Positions 1 through 6,053 of a stretch of 14,827 bases of DNA are shown here, piece by piece (positions within the stretch are counted from its first letter, which is position 1; each line of letters begins with the position of its first letter). A program made the position numbers and the translations under genes. The notes below the pieces were generated by a model. That model searched no databases, was not told the origin of the DNA, and was given only the letters and a program-made list of their open reading frames with translations. The stretch comes from Phycisphaerae bacterium (GTDB lineage Bacteria > Planctomycetota > Phycisphaerae > Sedimentisphaerales > SG8-4). Location of the stretch: NCBI GenBank assembly GCA_030614945.1, contig JAUXAH010000017.1, positions 1 to 14,827 of the forward strand, in the 5' to 3' direction.

Positions 1-78
1 AGATATAGCGGAGAACCGCACGTTTTCGTATCAGCAGATACACGCCAAAAAGCCCAGTCAATGATCCATAAACTATAA
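1..78 (+). other. possible 3' tail of an upstream gene
   Basis: Two plus-strand frames are open from the window edge. One ends with TGA at 62-64 and gives a tail finishing in AKKPSQ. The other ends with TAA at 76-78. Nothing recognisable can be read from about 20 residues, so this is only a note that a gene may end here. Confidence 0.15.
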
Positions 79-145
79 ACCATGAACTAATTACCATTAT
101 ACAATGAACCAATGAACTATGAACCATGAACTATGAACCATTTAC
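60..145. repeat. degenerate TGAACCA/TGAACTA tandem run
   Basis: The AT-rich stretch repeats short words such as ATGAACTA and ATGAACCA many times (for example 116-139). Frames crossing it show repeat-driven composition and no recognisable domain, so I read it as non-coding low-complexity DNA. Confidence 0.6.
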
Positions 146-161
146 AAGCATCGAGAATCCA

Positions 162-305
162 ACTTTAGCTCACTTCCTGCCGAGCCGTGGCTCTGGCACG
201 GCTGGTAGGCACTTTAGCTCACTCTTCACTAATTTACGTGCCTATAAGGCACCAGATATTTACGTGCCTATAAGGCACTACATTTGTAGAGAATCCTCTA
301 CAAAT
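162..305. repeat. cluster of four short hairpins with duplicated flanks
   Basis: Four stem-loops follow one another. AGCCGTG pairs with CACGGCT (183-203). GTGCCTATAAGGCAC occurs twice, inside two identical 21-bp direct copies (232-252 and 258-278). A perfect 10-bp stem, ATTTGTAGAG with CTCTACAAAT and loop AATC, lies at 282-305. The first hairpin lies between two copies of ACTTTAGCTCAC (162-173 and 211-222). No gene is seen here. Confidence 0.7.
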
Positions 306-323
306 CAACCTTTTTATGCAAAA

Positions 324-636
324 CAAACCCAATTTCCAAAAAAGTCAAATGAATGTAAGTATCTATTTACAGACGGCTTATGAAAATATTGCCAATTGGA
401 CACTTGGTGAAAGCAAACCCAATTCAAACCCAATCAAACCCAATCTCCCAAAAGCCAAAATGAATGTAAGCTCATTTACAACAAAGGATTACAGAAAAAA
501 AGATGATTTCTTAGTCCGAATAAACAAACCCAATTTCTCCAAAGGCCCAAAATGAGCGCAAACTTATATGTTATAGAGGATTACGAAAATGAAACCGTTT
601 TCAGGCTCGAACAAAACAAACCCAATCAAACCCAAT
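324..636 (+). repeat. CAAACCCAAT oriented repeat array, left copy
   Basis: The decamer CAAACCCAAT occurs at 324, 414, 425, 435, 525, 617 and 627, all on the plus strand. Several copies are followed by a degenerate tail of the type TTTCCAAAAAGTCAAATGAA. Short open frames here encode only repeat peptides (KPN and similar), so I do not call genes. The same decamer returns in the opposite orientation at 2546-2734. Confidence 0.8.
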
Positions 637-654
637 CTGAAATCTTAAATCAGA

Positions 655-800
655 AATCCCAAATCCACTCCCACCCCGCCGGAAACAAACTTCACACCCC
701 TCGACGGCAAAGCTGGGGGTGCTTTGATCTTTCCGGCCGGACGACGCCGGAAACCGCCGGTTTAGGCTTCAGTTTGGCTGCTTTAAGGTATTACAGCCGA
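655..800. repeat. GC-rich intergenic palindromes
   Basis: This gene-free stretch holds several dyads: TCCGGCCGGA at 732-741, AAACCGCCGGTTT at 751-763, and a looser CACCCC/GGGGTG pair around 694-721. It is much richer in GC than the repeat DNA on either side. It may hold relics of inserted palindromic elements, but no clear target duplication was found. Confidence 0.4.
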
Positions 801-908
801 ACGACCGATAAAATATGAGACCCCGAAGGGATATATTTTTGAGCTTAAAGGATTATTTGCTTGATTATTTCGTTCAAATAAAAATAATAGTAAAATGAGC
901 ATAGTAGC

Positions 909-938
909 TTGACTTAAGGGAAATTTGGTTTTCATACT
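909..938 (+). promoter_or_regulatory. putative sigma-70 promoter of the lipoprotein gene
   Basis: TTGACT at 909-914 is followed, after 18 bp, by CATACT at 933-938, about 35 bp before the start codon of the next gene. The -35 box is good and the -10 box moderate (4 of 6 consensus bases). The call rests on sequence match and position only. Confidence 0.4.
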
Positions 939-972
939 TTAGTATAGAAATGAAAGGTAATGGAGGTATAAA

Positions 973-1386
973 ATGGCTAAAGACTTAGTACTAATTTTAA
1001 TGGCAGTCGCTGTGAGCATAGGTCTGGCATTTGTTGCCGGCTGTGAAAGCGATGCTCAAACCGGTGCTTTGCTTGGTACAGGGGTTGGTGCCCTTGCTGG
1101 TCAGGCGATAGGCGGCGATACGGAGTCAACATTGATAGGAGCAGCGGTTGGCGGTGGTGCCGGCTATATGATAGGCAGCGAACGAGACAAGAAAAAAACC
1201 AAAGCCGAAATAGAGGCTCTCCGCCAGGAAATGAACACCGTTACGGTCAACATTACCAACAGCAACGGTTCCATTACCCCCGTAACGCTGAGAAAACAGG
1301 GCGTTGTTTATGTCGGCCCAAGAGGTGAGACCTACACCACCCTGCCAACAGAAGAGCAGCTTAAACAGGCCGGATACGGCTTTTAG
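973..1386 (+). CDS. glycine-zipper lipoprotein
   Basis: This 137-residue protein is probably a small envelope lipoprotein. Its hydrophobic N-terminus (about residues 5-22) ends in a lipobox-like FVAGC, so Cys24 would be lipidated after signal peptidase II cleavage. Residues 31-68 are a glycine-zipper segment with G-x3-G spacing (TGALLGTGVGALAGQAIGG and GAAVGGGAGYMIG), as in Gly-zipper 2TM/YMGG families that associate with membranes. A charged helix (SERDKKKTKAEIEALRQEM) follows, then a beta-rich tail of about 50 residues (ITPVTLRKQGVVYVGPRGETYTTLPT). A strong Shine-Dalgarno, GGAGG at 962-966, sits 6 bp before the ATG and fixes the start. The gene stands alone, with its own candidate promoter and a hairpin terminator downstream. 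The specific function is unknown. Confidence 0.85.
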   Translation: MAKDLVLILMAVAVSIGLAFVAGCESDAQTGALLGTGVGALAGQAIGGDTESTLIGAAVGGGAGYMIGSERDKKKTKAEIEALRQEMNTVTVNITNSNGSITPVTLRKQGVVYVGPRGETYTTLPTEEQLKQAGYGF

Positions 1387-1477
1387 GAAAACGCCCCGAT
1401 AATAACCGCTAAAGTAATTGCTCAGCAAGCGGACGGCATTGCCAGGCGTGAGGTAATTGCAGGCCAACGAGATAATA

Positions 1478-1511
1478 AAAGGCTAAGGGTATCTTTCTAC
1501 CCTTAGCCTTT
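1478..1511. terminator. bidirectional hairpin terminator between convergent genes
   Basis: A perfect 14-bp stem, AAAGGCTAAGGGTA paired with TACCCTTAGCCTTT, encloses a 6-nt loop. It lies 91 bp after the lipoprotein gene and 68 bp past the stop of the minus-strand isomerase gene. Read on the minus strand it is followed by a T-rich run (TTTTATTAT), so termination there should be the stronger of the two. Confidence 0.8.
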
Positions 1512-1579
1512 CTATAATTATCCACCTCACAAATGATGAGGCGGCTGTGCTGCAATTCTGTCCGGCAAAATGCCGGATC

Positions 1580-2380
1580 TCAGGCAGGATTATAGGCGAC
1601 GCCGGCATAGCCGGGCTGTTTTTGGGGCCGATTGGGCCATTTCAATTCATCAAACAAAAACTCGCTGGCCTGGCGTATCATCACAGCCGGCATACAGGGG
1701 CACATCTCAAACGAACCAATTACATCATTGCCATATTTGCTTAAAGCGCTCAACAGGTACTCCCAATTTTCACGTGGTATGCCGCCCCGCAAGCCGGGCG
1801 GCTCGTGGTCGTCTATTCGGCCGTAATTGTCGGTCAGGTGCAAATGGGCCACTCTCTGGGCCAAATCATCCACATACTGCTTGAAGTCAAATTGCGGGTC
1901 CAGATTAGCATAGCCGGTGTCGAGGCAATACCAAACGGACTCAAATTTTTCACCAACATCCCTTAGCGTTTGTAAACTGCCGGTTTCGAGGCACAATTTG
2001 ACTTCATTTTGTTCGGCTAATTTGACCACCTCGGCGGCAAAATCACAATTGTCAAGCTCCACGCCATCGCGAATGCCCAGATTTCGCAAATCGGTTACAA
2101 TATTTGCACCAAGCAGCCTGGCACACTCGATTTGCTCGTTCCACTGCTCTAATGTGGGCCCATCGATGCGAGAACGCATCGAGACCAGCATATCTCCGGT
2201 AGCGTCAACGAGTCTGGGCCAATTACGCCTGTCGTAACGGCACTCGTTCTGGCCTTTTATATTGGGCCATAACTCCACGCCGAAGCCCAGCGAGCTGAGA
2301 AATCGACACTCCTGCTCGAAAGAAAGGTTGTTCTCACGCCACCAGAATACCATCGTGGAAACAGCGTATCTAATTCGCAT
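1580..2380 (-). CDS. sugar phosphate isomerase/epimerase (AP endonuclease 2-like TIM barrel)
   Basis: This 266-residue protein has the xylose isomerase-like TIM-barrel pattern, a family that isomerises or epimerises sugars or inositol derivatives with a divalent metal. The expected acidic and histidine ligands appear in order at strand ends: Glu36 (GVELWP), Glu132 (CLETG), Asp154 (CLDTGYAN), His181 and Asp184 (HLHLTDNYG), and Glu225 (SFEMCP). The length is normal for the family (250-290). There is no signal peptide, so it should be cytoplasmic. GGAG lies about 8 bp before the ATG. The gene is not in an operon; it converges on the lipoprotein gene and shares its terminator. The segment EPPGLRGGIPREN contains a short GC-rich dyad, but I take it as native family sequence. 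The exact substrate cannot be assigned. Confidence 0.85.
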   Translation of the reverse strand: MRIRYAVSTMVFWWRENNLSFEQECRFLSSLGFGVELWPNIKGQNECRYDRRNWPRLVDATGDMLVSMRSRIDGPTLEQWNEQIECARLLGANIVTDLRNLGIRDGVELDNCDFAAEVVKLAEQNEVKLCLETGSLQTLRDVGEKFESVWYCLDTGYANLDPQFDFKQYVDDLAQRVAHLHLTDNYGRIDDHEPPGLRGGIPRENWEYLLSALSKYGNDVIGSFEMCPCMPAVMIRQASEFLFDELKWPNRPQKQPGYAGVAYNPA

Positions 2381-2545
2381 TATACCATCTCCATATCCGA
2401 CTCATAAAATGCGCTTTTCTATATAAAGTGTGGGCAGCAGTACTGTTATCGATTAAAAACAAATGGAGGTTCAAAGTTTCTCAAAAATTGCGATATTTTT
2501 TTGGGCCGGCAATGTTGGTTTTTGGGGTAAAAACGGGGCGGGGGG

Positions 2546-2734
2546 ATTGGGTTTGTATCTCGTATCTCGTATTGCGTATTGCTCGTATTGCGTATTGCGT
2601 ATCGCGCTGGGGGATTGGGTTTGATTGGGTTTGAATTGGGTTTGTTTTTTTGGACTGCGAAATCATCCTATTTTATGTAATTCTTTGTTATAAGTGAGTT
2701 TACATTCATTTGTGCTTTTCGGAAATTGGGTTTG
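2546..2734 (-). repeat. CAAACCCAAT oriented repeat array, right copy (inverted)
   Basis: ATTGGGTTTG, the reverse complement of the left-flank decamer, occurs at 2546, 2614, 2624, 2635 and 2725. The tail containing TTTACATTCATT (2699-2710) is the complement of the AATGAATGTAA seen on the left. No gene is seen in 2381-3432; this array is part of what fills it. Confidence 0.8.
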
Positions 2735-2820
2735 TTTTGCATATTTAGTACAGCGTATTGCGTATTGCGTGGAAGAAAATAGCGGATAGCGTATAGCGTG
2801 CAGCGGATAGGGATGCTGGA
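2556..2820. repeat. CGTATTG and AGCGGATAGCG low-complexity runs
   Basis: Two degenerate tandem tracts are visible. One is built of CGTATCTCGTATTGCGTATTG-like words at 2556-2606. The other is built of GCGTATTGCGTATTGCG followed by GCGGATAGCGTATAGCG words at about 2753-2810. They are interleaved with the inverted decamer array. No coding potential is apparent. Confidence 0.6.
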
Positions 2821-2841
2821 TGCTCGTTAGTGAGTAGTGAG

Positions 2842-2915
2842 CTAAAGTGAACTAAAGTGCCTAAAGTGAGCTAAAGTGCCTAAAGTGAACTAAAGTGCCT
2901 AAAGTGAACTAAAGT
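2842..2915. repeat. 19-bp tandem repeat built on CTAAAGT
   Basis: CTAAAGT starts at 2842, 2852, 2861, 2871, 2880, 2890, 2899 and 2909. The spacing alternates exactly 10, 9, 10, 9, so the true unit is 19 bp (CTAAAGTGAACTAAAGTGC type). The complementary word ACTTTAG appears in the left flank at 162 and 211. The tract is followed by a GATTCTCGATGCTCGAT motif that also has a counterpart on the left. Confidence 0.75.
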
Positions 2916-3021
2916 TGGACTCTGGATTCTCGATGCTCGATGTTCGAATTTATTAGGGAAAATCACCGTTTTTGTACACTGTCCCCAGTCCGTAATTGGT
3001 GGCTGTTCCTAGTTTCAGTTC

Positions 3022-3040
3022 AACTGACCGAGGGTCAGTT
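3022..3040. repeat. 8-bp stem intergenic hairpin
   Basis: AACTGACC (3022-3029) pairs with GGTCAGTT (3033-3040) around the loop GAG. Further flanking pairing (TTC with GAA) is possible. It lies in gene-free DNA with no T tract, so it is more like a palindromic repeat than a terminator. Confidence 0.45.
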
Positions 3041-3089
3041 TGAAAACGCAAAAATCAAAGTGTAAAATGCAAAACAGACGCGAAAAGGC

Positions 3090-3223
3090 ACAGAAGGATA
3101 TCAGGAGAACAGGGTATCAGGATGTGGATATCAGGATATCAGAGTATCAGGTTGCCGGACATCAGGGGAACAGGGAGTTCGGAGATTGTCCACGCACCAA
3201 ATTAAAAAAACAAAATTGGTGCG
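3090..3223. repeat. ATATCAGG-type tandem run and adjoining hairpin
   Basis: Words such as GGATATCAGG and GTATCAGG recur through 3090-3175. They are followed by a stem CGCACCAA (3193-3200) with TTGGTGCG (3216-3223) around an A-rich loop. A 116-codon open frame crosses this stretch, but its peptide is made of repeat translations and has no good ribosome binding site, so I do not annotate it as a gene. Confidence 0.5.
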
Positions 3224-3255
3224 GGATCTGCGCTCATTCTGAGCTTGAGAAACTT

Positions 3256-3274
3256 TGGAGAGAATCCGAAGCGA
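3256..3274 (+). repeat. 19-bp direct repeat, left copy
   Basis: The sequence TGGAGAGAATCCGAAGCGA here is repeated exactly at 3820-3838, 564 bp away. The two copies bracket the small coiled-coil gene together with its promoter and terminator. Confidence 0.75.
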
Positions 3275-3363
3275 AAACACGACAACTTGAAATGTTGCCG
3301 GTAAATTATTCTACTATAACTATTGTATCTACCGTGAGTTATGGTGAATATAAGTTTTTCTTC

Positions 3364-3391
3364 TTGACTCCTGTGAGAATATGTCGATAAT
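3364..3391 (+). promoter_or_regulatory. putative promoter of the coiled-coil gene
   Basis: TTGACT (3364-3369) and GATAAT (3386-3391) are 16 bp apart; each matches 5 of 6 consensus bases. Transcription would begin near 3398, giving a leader of about 35 nt before the ATG at 3433. Confidence 0.5.
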
Positions 3392-3432
3392 TACGTGTCC
3401 TTTGACAAAATTGTTTTTATGAAAGGATTATT

Positions 3433-3708
3433 ATGGACGCTGATATTCCCGCTATTTTAGCTGCGATTGATGCTGTAAGCAAAAAAGTTGATAGCGCCAA
3501 AGATGAGCTTAAAAAAGATATCCAAGAGCTTAAAGGAGATATCCAAAATGTGCAGAAAACTGTTGATAAGCATACTTCTTCGCTCCAGCATATTGTTCGT
3601 GTTGTTGCCGGGCCAATGCCTGTCGCTATTAACAATATTGAGGAAAAACTCGGAATAGCAAAGACGGACTTTCCCTTAAGATCGGTACCGGCTGAAATTT
3701 CTGGTTAA
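3433..3708 (+). CDS. small coiled-coil protein of unknown function
   Basis: This 91-residue protein is unrecognised. Residues 10-50 form a strongly charged amphipathic helix with heptad character (AIDAVSKKVDSAKDELKKDIQ and similar), so oligomerisation through a coiled coil is likely. The C-terminal third (RVVAGPMPVAINNIEEKLGI) is less charged and could pack as a short helical hairpin. No signal peptide or membrane segment is visible. AAAGGA lies 8 bp before the ATG. The gene is a single transcription unit with a promoter at 3364-3391 and an intrinsic terminator at 3730-3767. The whole unit lies between exact 19-bp direct repeats, which hints that it may have arrived as a cassette. Two features support expression: a well-spaced Shine-Dalgarno and a real terminator. 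Confidence 0.7.
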   Translation: MDADIPAILAAIDAVSKKVDSAKDELKKDIQELKGDIQNVQKTVDKHTSSLQHIVRVVAGPMPVAINNIEEKLGIAKTDFPLRSVPAEISG

Positions 3709-3729
3709 TATGGCTGATTCAAAAGAACA

Positions 3730-3767
3730 AAGGCGCAAGGTCAATCGTCTTTGCGCCTTATTTTTTT
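3730..3767 (+). terminator. intrinsic terminator of the coiled-coil gene
   Basis: AAGGCGCAA (3730-3738) pairs with TTGCGCCTT (3751-3759) and is followed by A and seven T residues. It begins 22 bp after the stop codon and is a textbook rho-independent terminator. Confidence 0.88.
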
Positions 3768-3819
3768 GCTTGTCCATCATTGCCAAGGAGTTCCTTCATT
3801 TGCACTCGGGGTAAAGTTC

Positions 3820-3838
3820 TGGAGAGAATCCGAAGCGA
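3820..3838 (+). repeat. 19-bp direct repeat, right copy
   Basis: This is an exact second copy of the sequence at 3256-3274, in the same orientation, immediately beyond the terminator of the coiled-coil gene. Confidence 0.75.
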
Positions 3839-3918
3839 TTCAACGGGGAAAGAGTGAGAACCAGAGACCACCGAGTAAGCGTTCACGGTCGCATCGAACG
3901 CACTTGTTTTACGTCATG

Positions 3919-4740
3919 CTATTCTTGTGTTTCCCCAAGCGGCGGAGGTTGAACCGCTGGTTTCCTGATCGCACGCTGAATGAGCTTACCGATACCAAGG
4001 ATGAGCCCGAAGAAAATAACCGCAACAAGATAGATGAGAAATGCGGGGCCGAGAGATTCGGGGAACTGAAGAGCCTGTCCCCAGTATCCCGTACCGAACG
4101 CCAGAAAGAGCATGCCGAGAATCCAGACTGCGAAAAAGGCGAACCGAAGAAACACCCTGAAACCATGCGAAATGGAGCGAGTCAAGAGGCCAATGGTGAT
4201 GAAACCGAAAAGGTAGCCGGGGATGTGTTGTCCGAATGTCATCAACATCGCGCATTTGAAACCCTCGGCCTTCCCGTGCGCCTGGTAAGGCGCACGCTGG
4301 GCGGCAGTCATCGAATCCCAAGGAAGGTTCTGTGACTGTACGATCTCCAGAAAGGCATGGCCTGCGCCGGCGCGATAGAAATACCGGAAGAACCCCGGCA
4401 GCGTGACTACTGCCAATACGCCGAAGATGATGACAAGGACGATGGATGCGGTTGATCTTTTCGCCATTGAGCTATTCCTTTCTGCCAATCTGCTGATTGG
4501 ATTCTGTTCTTCGGGTTTCTTGAGGCACAGAATAACGACAGTGAATATAATCGAAACGGGGACAGCGAGAATCAGACCGAGGATTAGTCCCGAAACAACG
4601 CAACTGATACAACTGGTCAAGGCAAGACCGCGACGTTGTTTCTTGAGGCCGATTATGAGAGGAAGAAGACCGCATAACGCACCAACAACAAATCCTCCAA
4701 ACAATGTACCTATCCAAAACCCGACTTGCTCAGCATTCAT
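3919..4740 (-). CDS. multi-pass membrane protein, apparent fusion of two small membrane ORFs
   Basis: This 273-residue protein has no recognised family. Residues 1-75 contain two or three membrane segments (about 8-30 and 44-74) and end in a charged KKPEEQN, like the end of a free-standing small membrane protein. A polar linker (about 80-91) follows. Then Met92 (4465-4467) opens a second part, MAKRSTASIVLVIIFG, with about five membrane segments (97-118, 155-190, 197-223 and 228-252) and a proline-rich tail (AVQPPPLGETQE). The linker DNA contains AGAAAGGA, 8 bp before that internal ATG, which is a good ribosome binding site. The second part may therefore once have been, or still be, translated alone. 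The first ATG has only a weak GAGAGA ahead of it. A 21-bp dyad repeat array lies upstream. Reading it as two genes is a serious alternative. Confidence 0.65.
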   Translation of the reverse strand: MNAEQVGFWIGTLFGGFVVGALCGLLPLIIGLKKQRRGLALTSCISCVVSGLILGLILAVPVSIIFTVVILCLKKPEEQNPISRLAERNSSMAKRSTASIVLVIIFGVLAVVTLPGFFRYFYRAGAGHAFLEIVQSQNLPWDSMTAAQRAPYQAHGKAEGFKCAMLMTFGQHIPGYLFGFITIGLLTRSISHGFRVFLRFAFFAVWILGMLFLAFGTGYWGQALQFPESLGPAFLIYLVAVIFFGLILGIGKLIQRAIRKPAVQPPPLGETQE

Positions 4741-4880
4741 TCATGTCTCTCTTTTTGCAGAACAATAATTAGAAGTATCCGCATAAAATGTGGAGTTCTG
4801 ATTTTCTGCCCATATAACACACTTTTGGTTTTTTCGCCTAACTGCCTTAAAACAAAGAATTTACAATCTTTTTTGCTCGT

Positions 4881-4950
4881 TTACAATGTCAAGATGTAAC
4901 GTTACAATGCCATGATGTAAGCTTACAATACCGTGATGTAAGCCAACAAT
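4881..4950. repeat. 21-bp dyad tandem repeat (TTACA-N11-TGTAA)
   Basis: Three full units start at 4881, 4902 and 4923, with a decayed fourth from 4944. Each unit has TTACA and TGTAA in inverted orientation, and the junction between units makes GTAAGCTTAC. The array lies between the DUF5677-like gene and the membrane gene, 140-210 bp upstream of the latter, so it could be a row of operators or a non-functional repeat. Positions 4741-4994 hold no gene. Confidence 0.65.
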
Positions 4951-4994
4951 GCCTCATATCACACTTACTTTGCCAGAGAGGGCACCGAGAAAAT

Positions 4995-5732
4995 TTAACC
5001 ATTCAGTTGTTTAACCATTAAATTATATTCCTTTTGCATTTCTGCTGAATCCCAACCATAAAAGTCTCTTATCATGCGATTTATATCACATGACATAGAA
5101 AGCAAATAAAGCTTCAATTCCTGTATATCTTCATTCACATCACAGCTACAAACATAAGCCTTGCCTGTATTTATTACCATTTTTCGAATGAAATCCATGT
5201 CTGGATGAACAGCTTGATTAAATCTTTGGTATAGCTTCGGATAAATTTCCTGAAAATCTTCAGGGAGTTCTTTGAAAATTTGCGATACGTCCGGCATACA
5301 TTTCAATCTTTGCTTTTTATATTCTTCTATACTATCGTCTGCTTTTTTTTTAGCTTCGCAAATTCCTGAACGAGAATTATCTTTTGTTACTTCTAATAGT
5401 TTGTTCAAAAGCTTCCTGCGCTCTGTCAATCTTTTATAGTCCCATCGCTTAAATCTGTCGTAAACTTCATCTTTATGATCTTTCTGGGGGTTTGGGTCGT
5501 TTTTCAGACACCAACAGAGTTTTACGTATAACTCAAGGTAAACCCTCAACAATACCATTGTAGACAATTTTACTTCTTGCCTCAAAAGTAAAAATATTGT
5601 AATCGAACAATGCCTTGAATATCGCAACACTCCCATCATCAAAAGATCAACTCTTCGAGGAGGGTGAACTTTTTCTTGGTACATTGCAAAAGTTTTATCG
5701 AACCATTTGTCTAATATCTCATCAATTTCCAT
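4995..5732 (-). CDS. DUF5677-like protein of unknown function
   Basis: This 245-residue, almost wholly helical protein lacks a signal peptide. A hydrophobic central helix pair (about residues 28-75) carries a patch resembling DUF5677/AbiV-like helical proteins (LRYSRHCSITIFLLLRQEVKLS and VYLELYVKLCWCL). It is followed by a charged, lysine-rich region (85-145) and a motif like YQRFNQAVHPDMDFIRKM (about 174-191), where such families place a conserved histidine. The family link is from memory of sequence character and is tentative. The DNA is clearly richer in A+T than the genes on either side, which suggests separate ancestry. The start codon lies 1 bp past the stop of a small fibronectin-III-like ORF (TGA-A-ATG) and has only a weak GGTGG ahead of it, so translation is probably coupled. 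Confidence 0.7.
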   Translation of the reverse strand: MEIDEILDKWFDKTFAMYQEKVHPPRRVDLLMMGVLRYSRHCSITIFLLLRQEVKLSTMVLLRVYLELYVKLCWCLKNDPNPQKDHKDEVYDRFKRWDYKRLTERRKLLNKLLEVTKDNSRSGICEAKKKADDSIEEYKKQRLKCMPDVSQIFKELPEDFQEIYPKLYQRFNQAVHPDMDFIRKMVINTGKAYVCSCDVNEDIQELKLYLLSMSCDINRMIRDFYGWDSAEMQKEYNLMVKQLNG

Positions 5733-5733
5733 T

Positions 5734-5864
5734 TCACAAAACCACCGTTGCCGTATTACTCGGCTGGCCTTCGCCGGATTTGTTGATTGCTATAGCGCGA
5801 TATTCGAGTTCTGTTTTTTGGGCTGGTCAACTAAAGTTGCTTCTGTATTTATTGCCGTTGCCAC
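5734..5864 (-). pseudogene. small fibronectin-III-like gene with a one-base frameshift
   Basis: A GTG start (5862-5864) with GAGAGG ahead opens a frame that reads MATAINTEATLVDQPKKQNS and stops early (24 codons). Adding one A to the run of six (5814-5819 on the plus strand) continues it as TELEYRAIAINKSGEGQPSN and then TATVVL, ending in TGA at 5734-5736, 43 residues in all. The restored second half has the signature of the last strands of a fibronectin type III domain (LEYRAIAINKSGEGQPSN, compare YRV-A-N-GE--PSN). The break is in a homopolymer, so it may be a sequencing or assembly error or a true phase-variable or decayed site. It lies immediately upstream of the DUF5677-like gene. Confidence 0.55.
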
Positions 5865-5899
5865 AGATTACCTCTCAATCAGTAAAAACTCGCTACTAT

Positions 5900-5927
5900 A
5901 TCATAGCATTGGCAGGTCAACTTTCAA
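5900..5927 (-). promoter_or_regulatory. putative promoter for the FN3-like and DUF5677-like genes
   Basis: On the minus strand TTGAAA (5922-5927) and TATGAT (5900-5905) are 16 bp apart. Transcription would start near 5893, about 30 nt before the GTG of the small gene, and would run into the DUF5677-like gene. Nothing else was recognised between 5928 and 6053. Confidence 0.5.
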
Positions 5928-6053
5928 CCGAAAATTACCAAATAAGTCGCCAATTCAGGATAACGAAAACTGTGTTGAATGGTCTCCATAGGCTCTATAC
6001 TATTAAATTCAAGTCCATTTGTCACCCACTACTTGGGAAATCCGGGATAATAT

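Noticed and set aside
126..818. Three overlapping short open frames with KPN-rich peptides
   Set aside because: They are translations of the CAAACCCAAT array and the hairpin cluster, with no domain or start signal.
1785..1815. GCCGCCC/GGGCGGC dyad in the TIM-barrel gene as another palindromic insert
   Set aside because: No flanking direct duplication is present, and the encoded DDHEPPGLRGGIPRENW reads as native family sequence.
60..3180. Short regular repeats considered as a CRISPR array
   Set aside because: No repeat is separated by unique spacers of uniform 25-40 bp length, and no cas gene is present.
3040..3390. 116-codon plus-strand open frame
   Set aside because: It runs through ATATCAGG and A-rich repeats, has no good ribosome binding site, and its peptide reflects repeat composition only.
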